A stretch of DNA of 25,215 bases. Source: a virus. Shown piece by piece: positions 14,157-20,583 of the stretch. A program made the position numbers and the translations under genes. Where the stretch lies: IMG/VR virus record IMGVR_UViG_3300005613_000386, positions 1-25,215 of that record; one strand, given 5' to 3'. Every line of letters starts with the position of its first letter. Within the stretch, counting starts at the first letter, position 1. Under the pieces are notes generated by a model. It was not told the origin of the DNA. It did not search any database and saw nothing but the letters and a program-made list of their open reading frames with translations.

Positions 14157-14335
14157 TGAGTTTATCAATAACATTGAACGAACAGGAACAGGAACTGATG
14201 TACAAGCTACTGTATAACGAGTTCCACAGCACAGATCCGTTAGATACGGAAACACCGAAAACCATTATTAGACTAGCTAAAAGGTTCGGGCTTTACGACT
14301 TAGAAGCCGAACTGATAAGCGACTTAAACGCATAA
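14156..14335 (+). CDS. small helical hypothetical protein (59 aa)
   Basis: This short ORF begins at the ATG that overlaps the preceding TAA and ends at 14335, two bases before the next ATG, so it fits the spacing of its neighbours exactly. The product is acidic and helical (NEQEQELMYKLLYNEFH, then PKTIIRLAKRFGLYDLEAEL). It has no recognised family. The perfect fit in the operon is the main support. Confidence 0.55.
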   Translation: MSLSITLNEQEQELMYKLLYNEFHSTDPLDTETPKTIIRLAKRFGLYDLEAELISDLNA

Positions 14336-14337
14336 TT

Positions 14338-14727
14338 ATGAAATACCCAATAGGATTACCAGTAAAAACAGATGACGGTATAGGTGTTATTGTTACGATA
14401 TACAAAGGCATTTATACAATTCAGTTCGACAATGGCGAGAGGCTTGTCTATAATGAACTGTCTAAGCTCACGCCACTAACAGAAGCCGAGTACTTCGAGG
14501 AAGTAATGAAGCCCGAAGGGTGGAAGTTTGTCAAGCGATACGATGAAGTTTTTCACGCTTACGTGTATAGCATGGAATGGATATGCGTATTTATGTATGC
14601 CGACAATTTATCATTGCCAAAAGTAAATGATAAACACTATATAAGTAGAGCGTCATTAAAAATTATAACCCGCGCACTAGATCACCACGAAGCATTGCAG
14701 GCAATACGTAAATTTGAACAGTCATGA
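14338..14727 (+). CDS. MKPxGW family protein with an SH3-like N-terminus (paralogue 2)
   Basis: Residues 1-45 form a small barrel-like sequence (GLPVKTDDGIGVIVTIYKG, IQFDNGERLVY), like SH3 or Tudor-type modules with a Gly-x-Val core. From EYFEEVMKPEGW onward the protein matches the gene at 14724. The two also share their final residues (ITRALDHHEALQAIRKFEQS versus ITRALDHSEALQAIKKFEQS), and even the DNA at the junction, GAACAGTCATGAAA, is repeated. They are recent tandem duplicates. No enzymatic motif is visible. The stop overlaps the next start by ATGA. Confidence 0.65.
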   Translation: MKYPIGLPVKTDDGIGVIVTIYKGIYTIQFDNGERLVYNELSKLTPLTEAEYFEEVMKPEGWKFVKRYDEVFHAYVYSMEWICVFMYADNLSLPKVNDKHYISRASLKIITRALDHHEALQAIRKFEQS

Positions 14728-15098
14728 AATACAAAAAAGGAGAACCAGTAATATTTAATGGCGAAATATGGCTTTATAAAGCCATTGTAGTAGAAGATCG
14801 CCATTGGATAGAAAAGTTAAATGGGTCAGAAAACAGGCATGTGTATGGCAATTTAATTAAAAAGGCAACTGAGGATAAGTACTTCAATGAAGTTATGAAA
14901 CCCGAAGGGTGGAATATAACAACAGACGAAAAGTGTTTTGCTAATTCGCAAACCGAAATGTATATACGAAGAGATAAGGGCTATGCAGTACAGCCTGAGT
15001 ATATTCATTTGTTTACAAGGTATATTGTTAATACAATTACACGCGCACTTGACCATTCCGAAGCATTACAAGCAATCAAAAAATTTGAACAGTCATGA
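14724..15098 (+). CDS. MKPxGW family protein (paralogue 3)
   Basis: This 124-residue protein is the tandem duplicate of the previous gene. Its N-terminal part (KKGEPVIFNGEIWLYKAIVV) is a diverged version of the same SH3-like segment, while KYFNEVMKPEGW and the C-terminal ITRALDHSEALQAIKKFEQS are strongly conserved. Conservation of the tail and motif, but not the middle, suggests selection on binding surfaces. Function unknown. It overlaps a 29-residue membrane ORF at its stop. Confidence 0.65.
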   Translation: MKYKKGEPVIFNGEIWLYKAIVVEDRHWIEKLNGSENRHVYGNLIKKATEDKYFNEVMKPEGWNITTDEKCFANSQTEMYIRRDKGYAVQPEYIHLFTRYIVNTITRALDHSEALQAIKKFEQS

Positions 15099-15184
15099 AA
15101 CGCACAGCTGACATACTTTTATTGATCGTTTGCATTTTATTTTTGTACTTCGTTTGGTATTTTAAATACTTAGTTGTAAATTAG
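15095..15184 (+). CDS. 29-residue single-TM peptide
   Basis: A short ORF starts in the ATGA that ends the previous gene. It encodes MKRTADILLLIVCILFLY followed by FVWYFKYLVVN, a basic N-terminus and one transmembrane segment of about 17-20 residues. Its stop codon lies inside the -7 box of the downstream promoter (15177-15184). Single-segment micropeptides are common in phages and hard to confirm, but the exact coupling supports translation. Role unknown. Confidence 0.45.
   Translation: MKRTADILLLIVCILFLYFVWYFKYLVVN
15153..15184 (+). promoter_or_regulatory. promoter before the MORN-like gene and the ERF gene
   Basis: TTTG (15153-15156) and TAAATTAG (15177-15184) are separated by 20 bases. 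The block at 15171-15187 matches the promoter at 11868-11884 at 16 of 17 bases. An A-rich leader then runs to the ATG at 15207. Confidence 0.7.
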
Positions 15185-15206
15185 CAGAAACAAAAAACAA
15201 AAACAC

Positions 15207-15449
15207 ATGAAAGAATACACAGTAAAGGTTTACGCTGACGGCACTAAATTATGGTATTTAAACGGCAATAGGCATCGCGAAGACGGTGCTGCTGTTGAAT
15301 ACGCTAACGGCACTAAAGAGTGGCGGTTGAATGGCGAAAAGCTTACTCATCAAGATTTTATTTCAAGAAAGCAAACCACAGAGCTAACACTTGACCAAAT
15401 TGCAGAAAAGTTTGGAATACCAGTAGATAAACTAAAAATTAAAAAGTAA
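15207..15449 (+). CDS. MORN-like repeat protein with C-terminal helix-turn-helix-like tail
   Basis: The first 50 residues hold two repeats of the pattern YADGTKLWYLNGNRHREDGA and YANGTKEWRLNGEKLT, similar to the 'ngtk.W..NG..hr.dG' repeats widespread in phage small proteins (MORN/toxin-antitoxin-like beta repeats). The last 25 residues (LTLDQIAEKFGIPVDKLKIKK) resemble a short recognition motif seen at the end of several phage proteins (LTxxxIAEKFGI) and could be a small helix-turn-helix. No enzyme activity is implied. It is the first gene after the promoter at 15153 and is followed within 1 base by the ERF gene. Confidence 0.6.
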   Translation: MKEYTVKVYADGTKLWYLNGNRHREDGAAVEYANGTKEWRLNGEKLTHQDFISRKQTTELTLDQIAEKFGIPVDKLKIKK

Positions 15450-15450
15450 C

Positions 15451-16029
15451 ATGAGCACACTAATATTTGAAAAGCTGGCAGCTATCCAAAAGGAGATAGA
15501 CCCTATCGGTAAAAACCAAACGAACACGATGCAGCGGTTTAACTTTCGCGGTGTTGATGATGTGTATAACGCATTGCACCCGTTGCTAGCAAAGCACGAA
15601 GTAATTACAATGCCTAGGGTGTTGGAAACCAAACGTGAAGATCGAGTAACACCTAAAGGATCGGCACTTATTTACACCATGCTTAAAGTAGAGTTCGCGT
15701 TCTATGCAGCGGACGGCAGCACCGTATCTTGTGTATGTGAGGGCGAAGGCATGGACAGTGGCGATAAGTCCACCAATAAAGCAATGGCAGCAGCTCACAA
15801 ATACGCACTGACGCAAGTCTTTACAATACCTTACGAAGGACAGATAGACGCAGACAGCGAAAGCCACAGCGTGAAAAGCAAGCTTGATGAAGCCATTGAC
15901 AATGCAATAGCAGGGCTTATTGATGTTGAACCTGAAAATGCTAAAGCATACGCTAACGCTTTACCTGATAACGTTAAAAGGAGCACCCGATTTGTGAACG
16001 CATACAAACAACAGTTCAATGCTAAGTAA
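15451..16029 (+). CDS. erf: ERF family single-strand annealing recombinase
   Basis: The 192 residues match the ERF superfamily. Near the start are GKNQTNTMQRFNFRGVDDVYN (about 20-40) and NALHPLLAKH; at 97-120 are CEGEGMDSGDKSTNK then AMAAAHKYAL; and IPYEGQIDADSE follows. These are the family's conserved core. ERF proteins form rings, bind single-stranded DNA and anneal complementary strands, acting in recombination, repair and concatemer formation. The C-terminal 50 residues (from about 145) are variable, as is usual. No separate exonuclease partner was recognised, but nucleases lie downstream. It is likely expressed early with the MORN-like gene. Confidence 0.9.
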   Translation: MSTLIFEKLAAIQKEIDPIGKNQTNTMQRFNFRGVDDVYNALHPLLAKHEVITMPRVLETKREDRVTPKGSALIYTMLKVEFAFYAADGSTVSCVCEGEGMDSGDKSTNKAMAAAHKYALTQVFTIPYEGQIDADSESHSVKSKLDEAIDNAIAGLIDVEPENAKAYANALPDNVKRSTRFVNAYKQQFNAK

Positions 16030-16126
16030 CAGAGAAAAAGCTTTAGAGTTAGCAGCACAGCAAGCTAACGAGCAACAGACCGAGCAAACCGAATTAATTA
16101 ACCTTTTATACATGTTAGAATGGTAG
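16019..16126 (+). CDS. 35-residue helical ORF coupled to ERF
   Basis: This very short ORF starts within the ERF 3' end (ATG 16019) and ends at 16126, overlapping the next gene's start at 16120. It encodes a Gln/Glu-rich helix (ALELAAQQANEQQTEQTE, then LINLLYMLEW). Overlap at both ends is the main evidence; it may be translated for coupling only. No function is proposed. Confidence 0.4.
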   Translation: MLSNREKALELAAQQANEQQTEQTELINLLYMLEW

Positions 16127-16323
16127 GCAGTAGATACGACAATTGGGCAAACGCAGGCACTAACTTACCCGCTGGATTTTACGAACGCGAACACGCGGGT
16201 AAACCCAAAAAGCACAGCACGTGGAACGCTGGCACATGTCAGATGCAACAAGGCGGCTTCGATCAAAAGTTAGAAAATGAACGCAGGGAAAGCGCGAACA
16301 AGCACGACCGATGGAACTGGTAA
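16120..16323 (+). CDS. small hypothetical protein (67 aa)
   Basis: I do not recognise this protein. It is Trp-, Asn- and Gly-rich and charged, with no hydrophobic core (RYDNWANAGTNLPAGFYERE, then a Lys/His/Arg-rich end), so it may be largely unstructured or a small binding peptide. It sits after the 35-residue ORF and overlaps the following gene by 13 bases. Confidence 0.5.
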   Translation: MVGSRYDNWANAGTNLPAGFYEREHAGKPKKHSTWNAGTCQMQQGGFDQKLENERRESANKHDRWNW

Positions 16324-16697
16324 ACAAAGCTAAGGAACAGGCGCGCGGAAATGCGTGTATCAAAAACACAAATATGACAAGAGGACGAAAGCCATTAGGC
16401 GACCTAATAAGTATAACAGCAACAAGCGTGTCGATCGGATGCCACGAACGCGTTAACCCCGATAACAGGAAGGTGTATGTGAAGCTGGTGAAAGATAACG
16501 GGCTATCTATGCACGTATCATTTGAGCCATTAGAAGGCTTCCACGCTTACTGCTTTTTGCCAAAAAGGAACGTAATAGCTAAAACTTACTACGTATCACA
16601 CGCTAAGACGTTACGCACAATGAAAGGAAAGTACACAATTGGAAACGTAAGTGTTGTTGACGGATGTACAGTTTATGAACTTCTAAAAGTAAAGTAA
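16311..16697 (+). CDS. hypothetical protein (128 aa; start uncertain)
   Basis: I do not recognise a family. After a basic leader, the body is strand-rich (LISITATSVSIGCHE, VYVKLVKDNGLSMHVSFEP, IGNVSVVDGCTVYELLKV). An internal ATG at 16374 (MTRGRKPLG), preceded by AAAAACACAAAT as is common for real starts here, would give 107 residues and avoid the 13-base overlap with the upstream gene, so it may be the true start. No enzymatic motif is visible. A GC-rich hairpin follows the stop. Confidence 0.5.
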   Translation: MELVNKAKEQARGNACIKNTNMTRGRKPLGDLISITATSVSIGCHERVNPDNRKVYVKLVKDNGLSMHVSFEPLEGFHAYCFLPKRNVIAKTYYVSHAKTLRTMKGKYTIGNVSVVDGCTVYELLKVK

Positions 16698-16702
16698 AAC
16701 GC

Positions 16703-16746
16703 GGGGCGGCGGTTATTGGCCTTTAGGTTAATTGTGCAGCCGCCCC
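16703..16746 (+). other. GC-rich inverted repeat in an intergenic gap
   Basis: GGGGCGGC (16703-16710) and GCCGCCCC (16739-16746) pair perfectly around a 28-base AT-rich loop. It lies 5 bases after one stop and 15 before the next ATG, and it is followed by CCTTAAATT rather than a run of T. It is far more GC-rich than its surroundings, so an RNA processing signal, attenuator or weak terminator is possible. Confidence 0.55.
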
Positions 16747-16761
16747 CCTTAAATTAAAGCC

Positions 16762-16953
16762 ATGCCTAATTACAATTGGAACAGGTCGACAAGGCGGATA
16801 AGGGTTTCTGATGAAGAAAAAGCAGAACAAGCGGACAGAGCTAAAGCCTATCAACAAAGCATACAGTCAAACGTTAACGGTCTTTACAACGATTACTACG
16901 TGGCATTAGAGAATGAGTATATTCCTAACATAAGTAAATACACTAACACATGA
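16762..16953 (+). CDS. small hypothetical protein (63 aa)
   Basis: I do not recognise this protein. It starts with a basic Arg-rich tract (NWNRSTRRIRVSDEEKAEQA), continues as a helical, charged region, and ends with Tyr/Asn-rich sequence. No clear domain. The ATG follows the GC-rich inverted repeat by 15 bases, so that element may control it. The stop overlaps the next gene by ATGA. Confidence 0.5.
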   Translation: MPNYNWNRSTRRIRVSDEEKAEQADRAKAYQQSIQSNVNGLYNDYYVALENEYIPNISKYTNT

Positions 16954-17468
16954 AAACAATAACAGATTGGCTCGACATGCTAAAAGAGCCGTACCGTACA
17001 GAAGCTTTGCAAGCATTTAAAGAGAGTGGAGAAAAAAACTATATTCTTAGCTCTGGATCTGAAAGTTTAAAAATGGCTTTTACTTGGGCTAATTACGGAG
17101 GTTATGCTAAATGGATTTACATAGCCGAGAACTTCAACGATTACATCGACACAGACGGCATGCTGCAGCGCGATTACAACCGCATACCAAAGCCAATACG
17201 CGAACAGTTCGATCAGTTCGCTTTGGATGTTCTGAAGACCCAAGCTAAGCAGGTAAAAGCAAAGACGCGCGATAAGCTATTTCTGTCTGCACGTTACATC
17301 GTTTGGAAGATACGCATGGAAACAACGTTAACACAGGAAGGTGAGTATAAAGTGAACGACCACATAAGCCCTTGCATATCGCGGATGTTTGAAAAGAACT
17401 ACCCTCAATACAAGGGTGTATTTGAGAAACGAAAAAGTAAATACGACATAACTAAAACTGAACAATAA
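16950..17468 (+). CDS. hypothetical protein (172 aa), early-region type
   Basis: I do not recognise a family firmly. The beginning, ITDWLDMLKEPYRTEALQAF, then SESLKMAFTWANYGGYAKW near residues 37-55, resembles small phage proteins with a 'WL..L..pyR..AL' opening and an 'a..AF.W' helix that I have seen without a function. The middle has basic helices (AKQVKAKTRDKLFLSARYIVW) and the end is Lys-rich. It is joined to its neighbours by an ATGA and a TAATG overlap, so it belongs to the same operon. Confidence 0.55.
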   Translation: MKTITDWLDMLKEPYRTEALQAFKESGEKNYILSSGSESLKMAFTWANYGGYAKWIYIAENFNDYIDTDGMLQRDYNRIPKPIREQFDQFALDVLKTQAKQVKAKTRDKLFLSARYIVWKIRMETTLTQEGEYKVNDHISPCISRMFEKNYPQYKGVFEKRKSKYDITKTEQ

Positions 17469-17818
17469 TGAAAAAGCAAACTAAGGGGTTAGCCTTCAAA
17501 GGTATCAACCAATTCATGCAAGATAAGAATGATATGCTCACGCTCTGTTTTGACCGAAAAGCTATATTTGAATTTCAGGCATTAAACATTGAAGACTGCT
17601 TTGTCATTTACCATTGCCAACAATACGAAGGCTATACAATTGAGGTAGTTGGCTATTTTGGTGTAATAAATGAGATCGAAGAAAAAGAAATGCACATTGA
17701 ACGTCTGCTTACGTTTGACGACTTATTCGACATCGGCTTTAGCGTATGTTCAATAACTATTTATTGTCAAGATGACGGAACTAACTTAAATGTTTACAGC
17801 AAAAAAATTGCATTTTAA
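17468..17818 (+). CDS. hypothetical protein (116 aa)
   Basis: I do not recognise this protein. It is strand-rich and acidic after a basic start: KGINQFMQDKN, then FVIYHCQQYEGYTIEVVGYF, a Glu/Lys-rich turn, and FSVCSITIYCQDDG. Four Cys lack a metal-site spacing. It ends 12 bases before the -7 box of the next promoter, whose -33 element lies inside its 3' end. Confidence 0.5.
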   Translation: MKKQTKGLAFKGINQFMQDKNDMLTLCFDRKAIFEFQALNIEDCFVIYHCQQYEGYTIEVVGYFGVINEIEEKEMHIERLLTFDDLFDIGFSVCSITIYCQDDGTNLNVYSKKIAF

Positions 17819-17838
17819 AAGATAGAGTGTTATCTTAG
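17807..17838 (+). promoter_or_regulatory. promoter of the first kissing-loop RNA unit
   Basis: ATTG (17807-17810, with the core TTG) and TATCTTAG (17831-17838) are separated by 20 bases, matching the spacing and TTAG ending of the other promoters. Transcription would start near 17844, giving a leader of roughly 120 bases before the ATG at 17967. Confidence 0.62.
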
Positions 17839-17843
17839 CGGTA

Positions 17844-17954
17844 GAAAATAACGCGGGTAAGCTGACAGGCAAAACAGTTACTTGTGTACTACGATAAAAT
17901 TTTACACCCATACTTGGTTGCGTTAGCCTGAACGTTTCTGAGTATGGGTTTTTT
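17844..17954 (+). ncRNA. candidate structured leader/small RNA 1 (kissing loops)
   Basis: From the promoter to the T-run this stretch is strongly structured. Hairpin 1: GTAA+CTG (17857-17864, one bulged G) pairs with CAGTTAC (17875-17881), leaving a loop that contains CAGGC (17866-17870). A smaller GTGTA/TACAC stem follows (17884-17907). The terminator stem CCCATACT (17907-17914) pairs with AGTATGGG (17941-17948), and inside it CGTT/AACG (17921-17924, 17931-17934) presents the hexaloop AGCCTG, whose GCCTG is complementary to CAGGC in loop 1. GCCTGAA (17926-17932) is also complementary to TTCAGGC (17957-17963), just before the ATG. It may be a leader with two alternative contacts or a separate small RNA. 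No known Rfam family was recognised by eye. Confidence 0.55.
17907..17954 (+). terminator. intrinsic terminator 12 bases before the replisome-organiser gene
   Basis: CCCATACT/AGTATGGG is a perfect 8-bp stem, extendable with G-U pairs, followed by TTTTTT (17949-17954). It lies only 12 bases before the ATG at 17967, so it can act as an attenuator for that gene. Confidence 0.75.
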
Positions 17955-17966
17955 AATTCAGGCAAC

Positions 17967-18689
17967 ATGGCAAAAGACCCAGCATTTTTATTTTACTCTC
18001 AAGACTGGCTTGTAGGCACTATGGATTTAACCTTTGAAGAGAAAGGACAGTACATACACCTATTGGCAAGCATGCATCAAAAGGGTAGGCTTAACGATAA
18101 AACCATTAGCTTTTTGGTAGGTTCTGTTTCGGATAACCTAAAGTCAAAATTCAAAGTAGATAATCAAGGACTTTGGTATAACGAAAGGCTAGAGTTTGAA
18201 GCATCTAAAAGGGCTAATTTTACAGAGAGTAGACGAGCCAACGGCTCTAAAGGTGGTAGACCTAAAAAGGATAAAGCACTAGCTAAAGCTAAACAAAACC
18301 ATAAGGATAACCATATGCATAACCATATGGGAAATGAAAATGAAGATGTAAATGAAGTTGATAATATTAAAATAAGTGTAGACAAATTTGAAATTCCTGA
18401 ATACCTAAACACACCCGATTTTATCCGAGGGGTAAGCATGTGGGCTGAGGCTAACTTGCAAAAGAACGATCGACCACTAGCTGACCTAGAGATACAAGCT
18501 GCCATAAAAGCTATCGCTAAGTACGCTAAAGGGGACATTAAGAGGGCTTACGCAATGATCGCAAGTAACCACGAAGCTGTGTATCGAAAGATGTACGAGC
18601 CAAAGACAGCACCAACACCTACAAGCATACCACATAAGCCACAACAGGAAACAATTAAGCTATCACAACCAAAACAGAGAGCACAATGA
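17967..18689 (+). CDS. DUF1376-like replisome organiser / replication initiation protein
   Basis: The N-terminal 90 residues start KDPAFLFYSQDWLVGTMDLT and continue as a winged-helix-like region (EEKGQYIHLLASMHQKGRLN), the DUF1376-like signature. Then comes a basic RRANGSKGGRPKK segment at about 88-101, and after a His/Asn-rich linker (HKDNHMHNHMGNEN, which contains short DNA repeats CATATG/ATAACCATATG) a C-terminal helical domain (about 145-210) follows. This is the layout of phage replisome organisers that recruit the helicase to the origin. It directly precedes the DnaB-type helicase with an ATGA overlap, which supports that job. The upstream terminator and structured leader may control its level. 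An origin could lie within the gene's linker repeats, but this is speculative. Confidence 0.75.
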   Translation: MAKDPAFLFYSQDWLVGTMDLTFEEKGQYIHLLASMHQKGRLNDKTISFLVGSVSDNLKSKFKVDNQGLWYNERLEFEASKRANFTESRRANGSKGGRPKKDKALAKAKQNHKDNHMHNHMGNENEDVNEVDNIKISVDKFEIPEYLNTPDFIRGVSMWAEANLQKNDRPLADLEIQAAIKAIAKYAKGDIKRAYAMIASNHEAVYRKMYEPKTAPTPTSIPHKPQQETIKLSQPKQRAQ

Positions 18690-20071
18690 AGTTACCACCG
18701 CAGAATTTAGAAATGGAGCAAGCCGTGTTAGGTGCTATCATGTTAGAGCGTGGAGCGTTTCACATGGCTAACGGTATACTAACGGCTAATGATTTCTACA
18801 CGGATCAAAATAAAGCCATTTACGGAGCTTTTTGTTCGTTGCAAGCAAAAGGGTCGCCAATTGATTTAATGACCGTTACGGTCGAGCTAAAGGCTTTAGG
18901 TAGGCTTTCTATTGCTGGTGGTGTTACATATCTTTCAGAATTGACAGAACGCGTTGCATCAGGAGCTAATGTCGAGTACCATGCAAAGATTGTAAAGCAA
19001 GAGGCTATAAAGCGGGCTTTGATAACCTTATGCACCGACATAGCTCAACAGACTTATAATGGAGGCGATGCGTTTGAATTGATCGATAAGGTTACTGGTG
19101 GGGTTATTGACATCAACATGGGCATTCAGAGCCAAACGAAAGTAACGCTAAAGTCCGCTGTTGACGAAGAGGCTAAAGTAATAGTAAATCTTTCTCAAAA
19201 CCCTGAAGTTGTGCAAGGCATACCAACAGGCTTTAAAGACCTTAACAAAGAGATCGGGGGCTGGCAAAGGGGTAATCACTACGTAATAGCAGGCCGCCCG
19301 GGTATGGGTAAATCTGTACTTGTTACACAGTTAGCATTGACAGCGATAGAGAATGGAGCGCGTGTTCTGTTCAATTCATTAGAAATGCCAGCCGATCAAA
19401 TAGCAAGGCGTGTTATTAGTTACCGTACGCAGATTAATAATAACAAGTTCAAAGATCCAAAGAAGTTAACTACAAGCGATTTAAAAAGCATTACAAGCCT
19501 TGTAGAGAGCGATAACTTGATTATTGACGACACGGCTTCAATGACCGTTGAAAGGTTGCATAGCAGCGCTAAAGCATTGCACATGGAAAAGCCTTTGGAT
19601 ATGGTCATTGTTGACTATTTACAGCTAATGAGTAGCACCGAAAAAGGCAACAGAGAACAACAGGTTTCTGCTATGTCGAGAGGGTTAAAGAACCTAGCTA
19701 AGGATTTAAATATACCAGTTATTGACCTATCACAATTAAGCAGGTCTGTTGAAACACGGGGCGGAGATAAGCGCCCTATATTATCAGACCTTCGTGAAAG
19801 TGGTGGTATAGAGCAAGACGCGGACGCGGTAATATTTATCTATCGACCTGAGTACTATGACATACCTGAATACTCAGATGGGCAAAGTACTAAAGGTGTG
19901 TGTGAGTTGATCATAGCTAAAAATAGGCACGGGGCATTAGATACTGTTAAAGTCAAGTTTGATGGTGCAACGAGTACTATGTGCGATTTTGAGGACACTT
20001 TTGAAGATACATTTGAGCAGCCTGTAAGCTTTAGAGCTGAACAGCCAACTGAAGACGATATACCATTTTAA
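18686..20071 (+). CDS. dnaB: replicative DNA helicase, DnaB type
   Basis: The 461 residues show the full DnaB layout: an N-terminal helical domain (MEQAVLGAIMLERGAF at 10-25, DFYTDQNKAIYGAF at 36-49), a linker, and a RecA-like domain from about 175. Walker A is GRPGMGKS at 203-210. FNSLEMPADQIARR follows at 229-242, Walker B is MVIVDYLQLM at 306-315 with Asp310, and an ENR-type arginine region is at IAKNRHGALDTVKV (410-423). It unwinds DNA at the fork as a hexamer. The end is unusual: after a Phe/Asp/Glu-rich stretch, the last residues are TEDDIPF, like the acidic tip of single-strand binding proteins and nearly the same as EDDLPF at the end of the next gene's protein. It is coupled to the replisome organiser by ATGA. 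Confidence 0.95.
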   Translation: MKLPPQNLEMEQAVLGAIMLERGAFHMANGILTANDFYTDQNKAIYGAFCSLQAKGSPIDLMTVTVELKALGRLSIAGGVTYLSELTERVASGANVEYHAKIVKQEAIKRALITLCTDIAQQTYNGGDAFELIDKVTGGVIDINMGIQSQTKVTLKSAVDEEAKVIVNLSQNPEVVQGIPTGFKDLNKEIGGWQRGNHYVIAGRPGMGKSVLVTQLALTAIENGARVLFNSLEMPADQIARRVISYRTQINNNKFKDPKKLTTSDLKSITSLVESDNLIIDDTASMTVERLHSSAKALHMEKPLDMVIVDYLQLMSSTEKGNREQQVSAMSRGLKNLAKDLNIPVIDLSQLSRSVETRGGDKRPILSDLRESGGIEQDADAVIFIYRPEYYDIPEYSDGQSTKGVCELIIAKNRHGALDTVKVKFDGATSTMCDFEDTFEDTFEQPVSFRAEQPTEDDIPF

Positions 20072-20089
20072 ACACTAAATAAAATAACA

Positions 20090-20431
20090 ATGCAATTAAC
20101 AGGAACAGTACACGAAGTAATGCCGATCGAAAAGAAAGGCAATGGACAAGCCCGTAACTTTATCGTATTGACGATAGAGAAAAATGGCAATCGAGAGTTT
20201 AAGAATTACATTAAGTTCGATCTATGGGGCGATAAATGCGACCTTATAAAGGAAAGTGATGTAGGCAAAACTGTAACAGTAGATTACAACCTAAAGGGTA
20301 ACCGCTGGGAAAAGGACGGCGCGTTTAGGTATTTCAATAGTTTGCAGGCTTGGAAAGTTGAGATAAGTAGTACCGAACAAAATACGTTTAGCGAGAGTGA
20401 TGGAGAATACGAAGACGACTTGCCATTTTAA
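20090..20431 (+). CDS. DUF3127 OB-fold single-stranded-DNA-binding-like protein
   Basis: This 113-residue protein matches DUF3127, a Bacteroidota family with an OB-fold. It shows LTGTVHEVMPIEKKGNGQAR, then NFIVLTIEK (about 24-32), IKFDLWGDKCDLI (41-53), VGKTVTVDYNLKGNRW, and FNSLQAWKVE. It ends in a low-complexity acidic tail, EYEDDLPF, the typical SSB tip for binding partner proteins. It probably acts as the phage's SSB, protecting single strands and recruiting replication proteins. It lies 18 bases after the helicase stop, and the helicase ends in a very similar acidic tip. The next promoter's -33 TTTG overlaps its stop region. Confidence 0.85.
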   Translation: MQLTGTVHEVMPIEKKGNGQARNFIVLTIEKNGNREFKNYIKFDLWGDKCDLIKESDVGKTVTVDYNLKGNRWEKDGAFRYFNSLQAWKVEISSTEQNTFSESDGEYEDDLPF

Positions 20432-20463
20432 TTTGGTGGCTTCAAAACTAAGTTGTATAATTG
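20432..20463 (+). promoter_or_regulatory. promoter before the phosphoesterase gene
   Basis: TTTG (20432-20435) and TATAATTG (20456-20463) are separated by 20 bases; the -7 box differs from TAnnTTTG at one position. It would start transcription near 20469, just before a 24-residue ORF and 115 bases before the ATG at 20584. Confidence 0.6.
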
Positions 20464-20482
20464 ACGGGCATAGCGGTTTTGA

Positions 20483-20557
20483 ATGAATTTGGCATCAGGT
20501 ACACTCAGATACAATAGAAATAAAGTTCGACCTAAACGAATGAAAGTTGCTAAGTAG
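20483..20557 (+). CDS. 24-residue basic mini-ORF directly after a promoter
   Basis: ATG 20483 opens a 24-residue ORF ending at TAG 20557. The product is very basic, with six Lys/Arg within RNKVRPKRMKVAK at its end. It starts about 14 bases after the expected transcription start and in the ATGA that ends a 16-codon GTG-initiated ORF (20436-20486). It could be a leader peptide for the phosphoesterase gene or a real micropeptide. Only context supports it. Confidence 0.35.
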   Translation: MNLASGTLRYNRNKVRPKRMKVAK

Positions 20558-20583
20558 GGTAACAATTATTTAAACACACGACT

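Noticed and set aside
17786-17968. Minus-strand ORF of 60 codons over the first RNA unit
   Set aside because: It lies across promoter, hairpins and terminator that read on the plus strand, has no start context, and shows no protein-like composition.
18290-18350. Short CATATG/ATAACCATATG repeats as a replication origin
   Set aside because: Only two or three copies, inside the coding sequence of a His/Asn-rich linker; too few and too coding-explained to call an origin.
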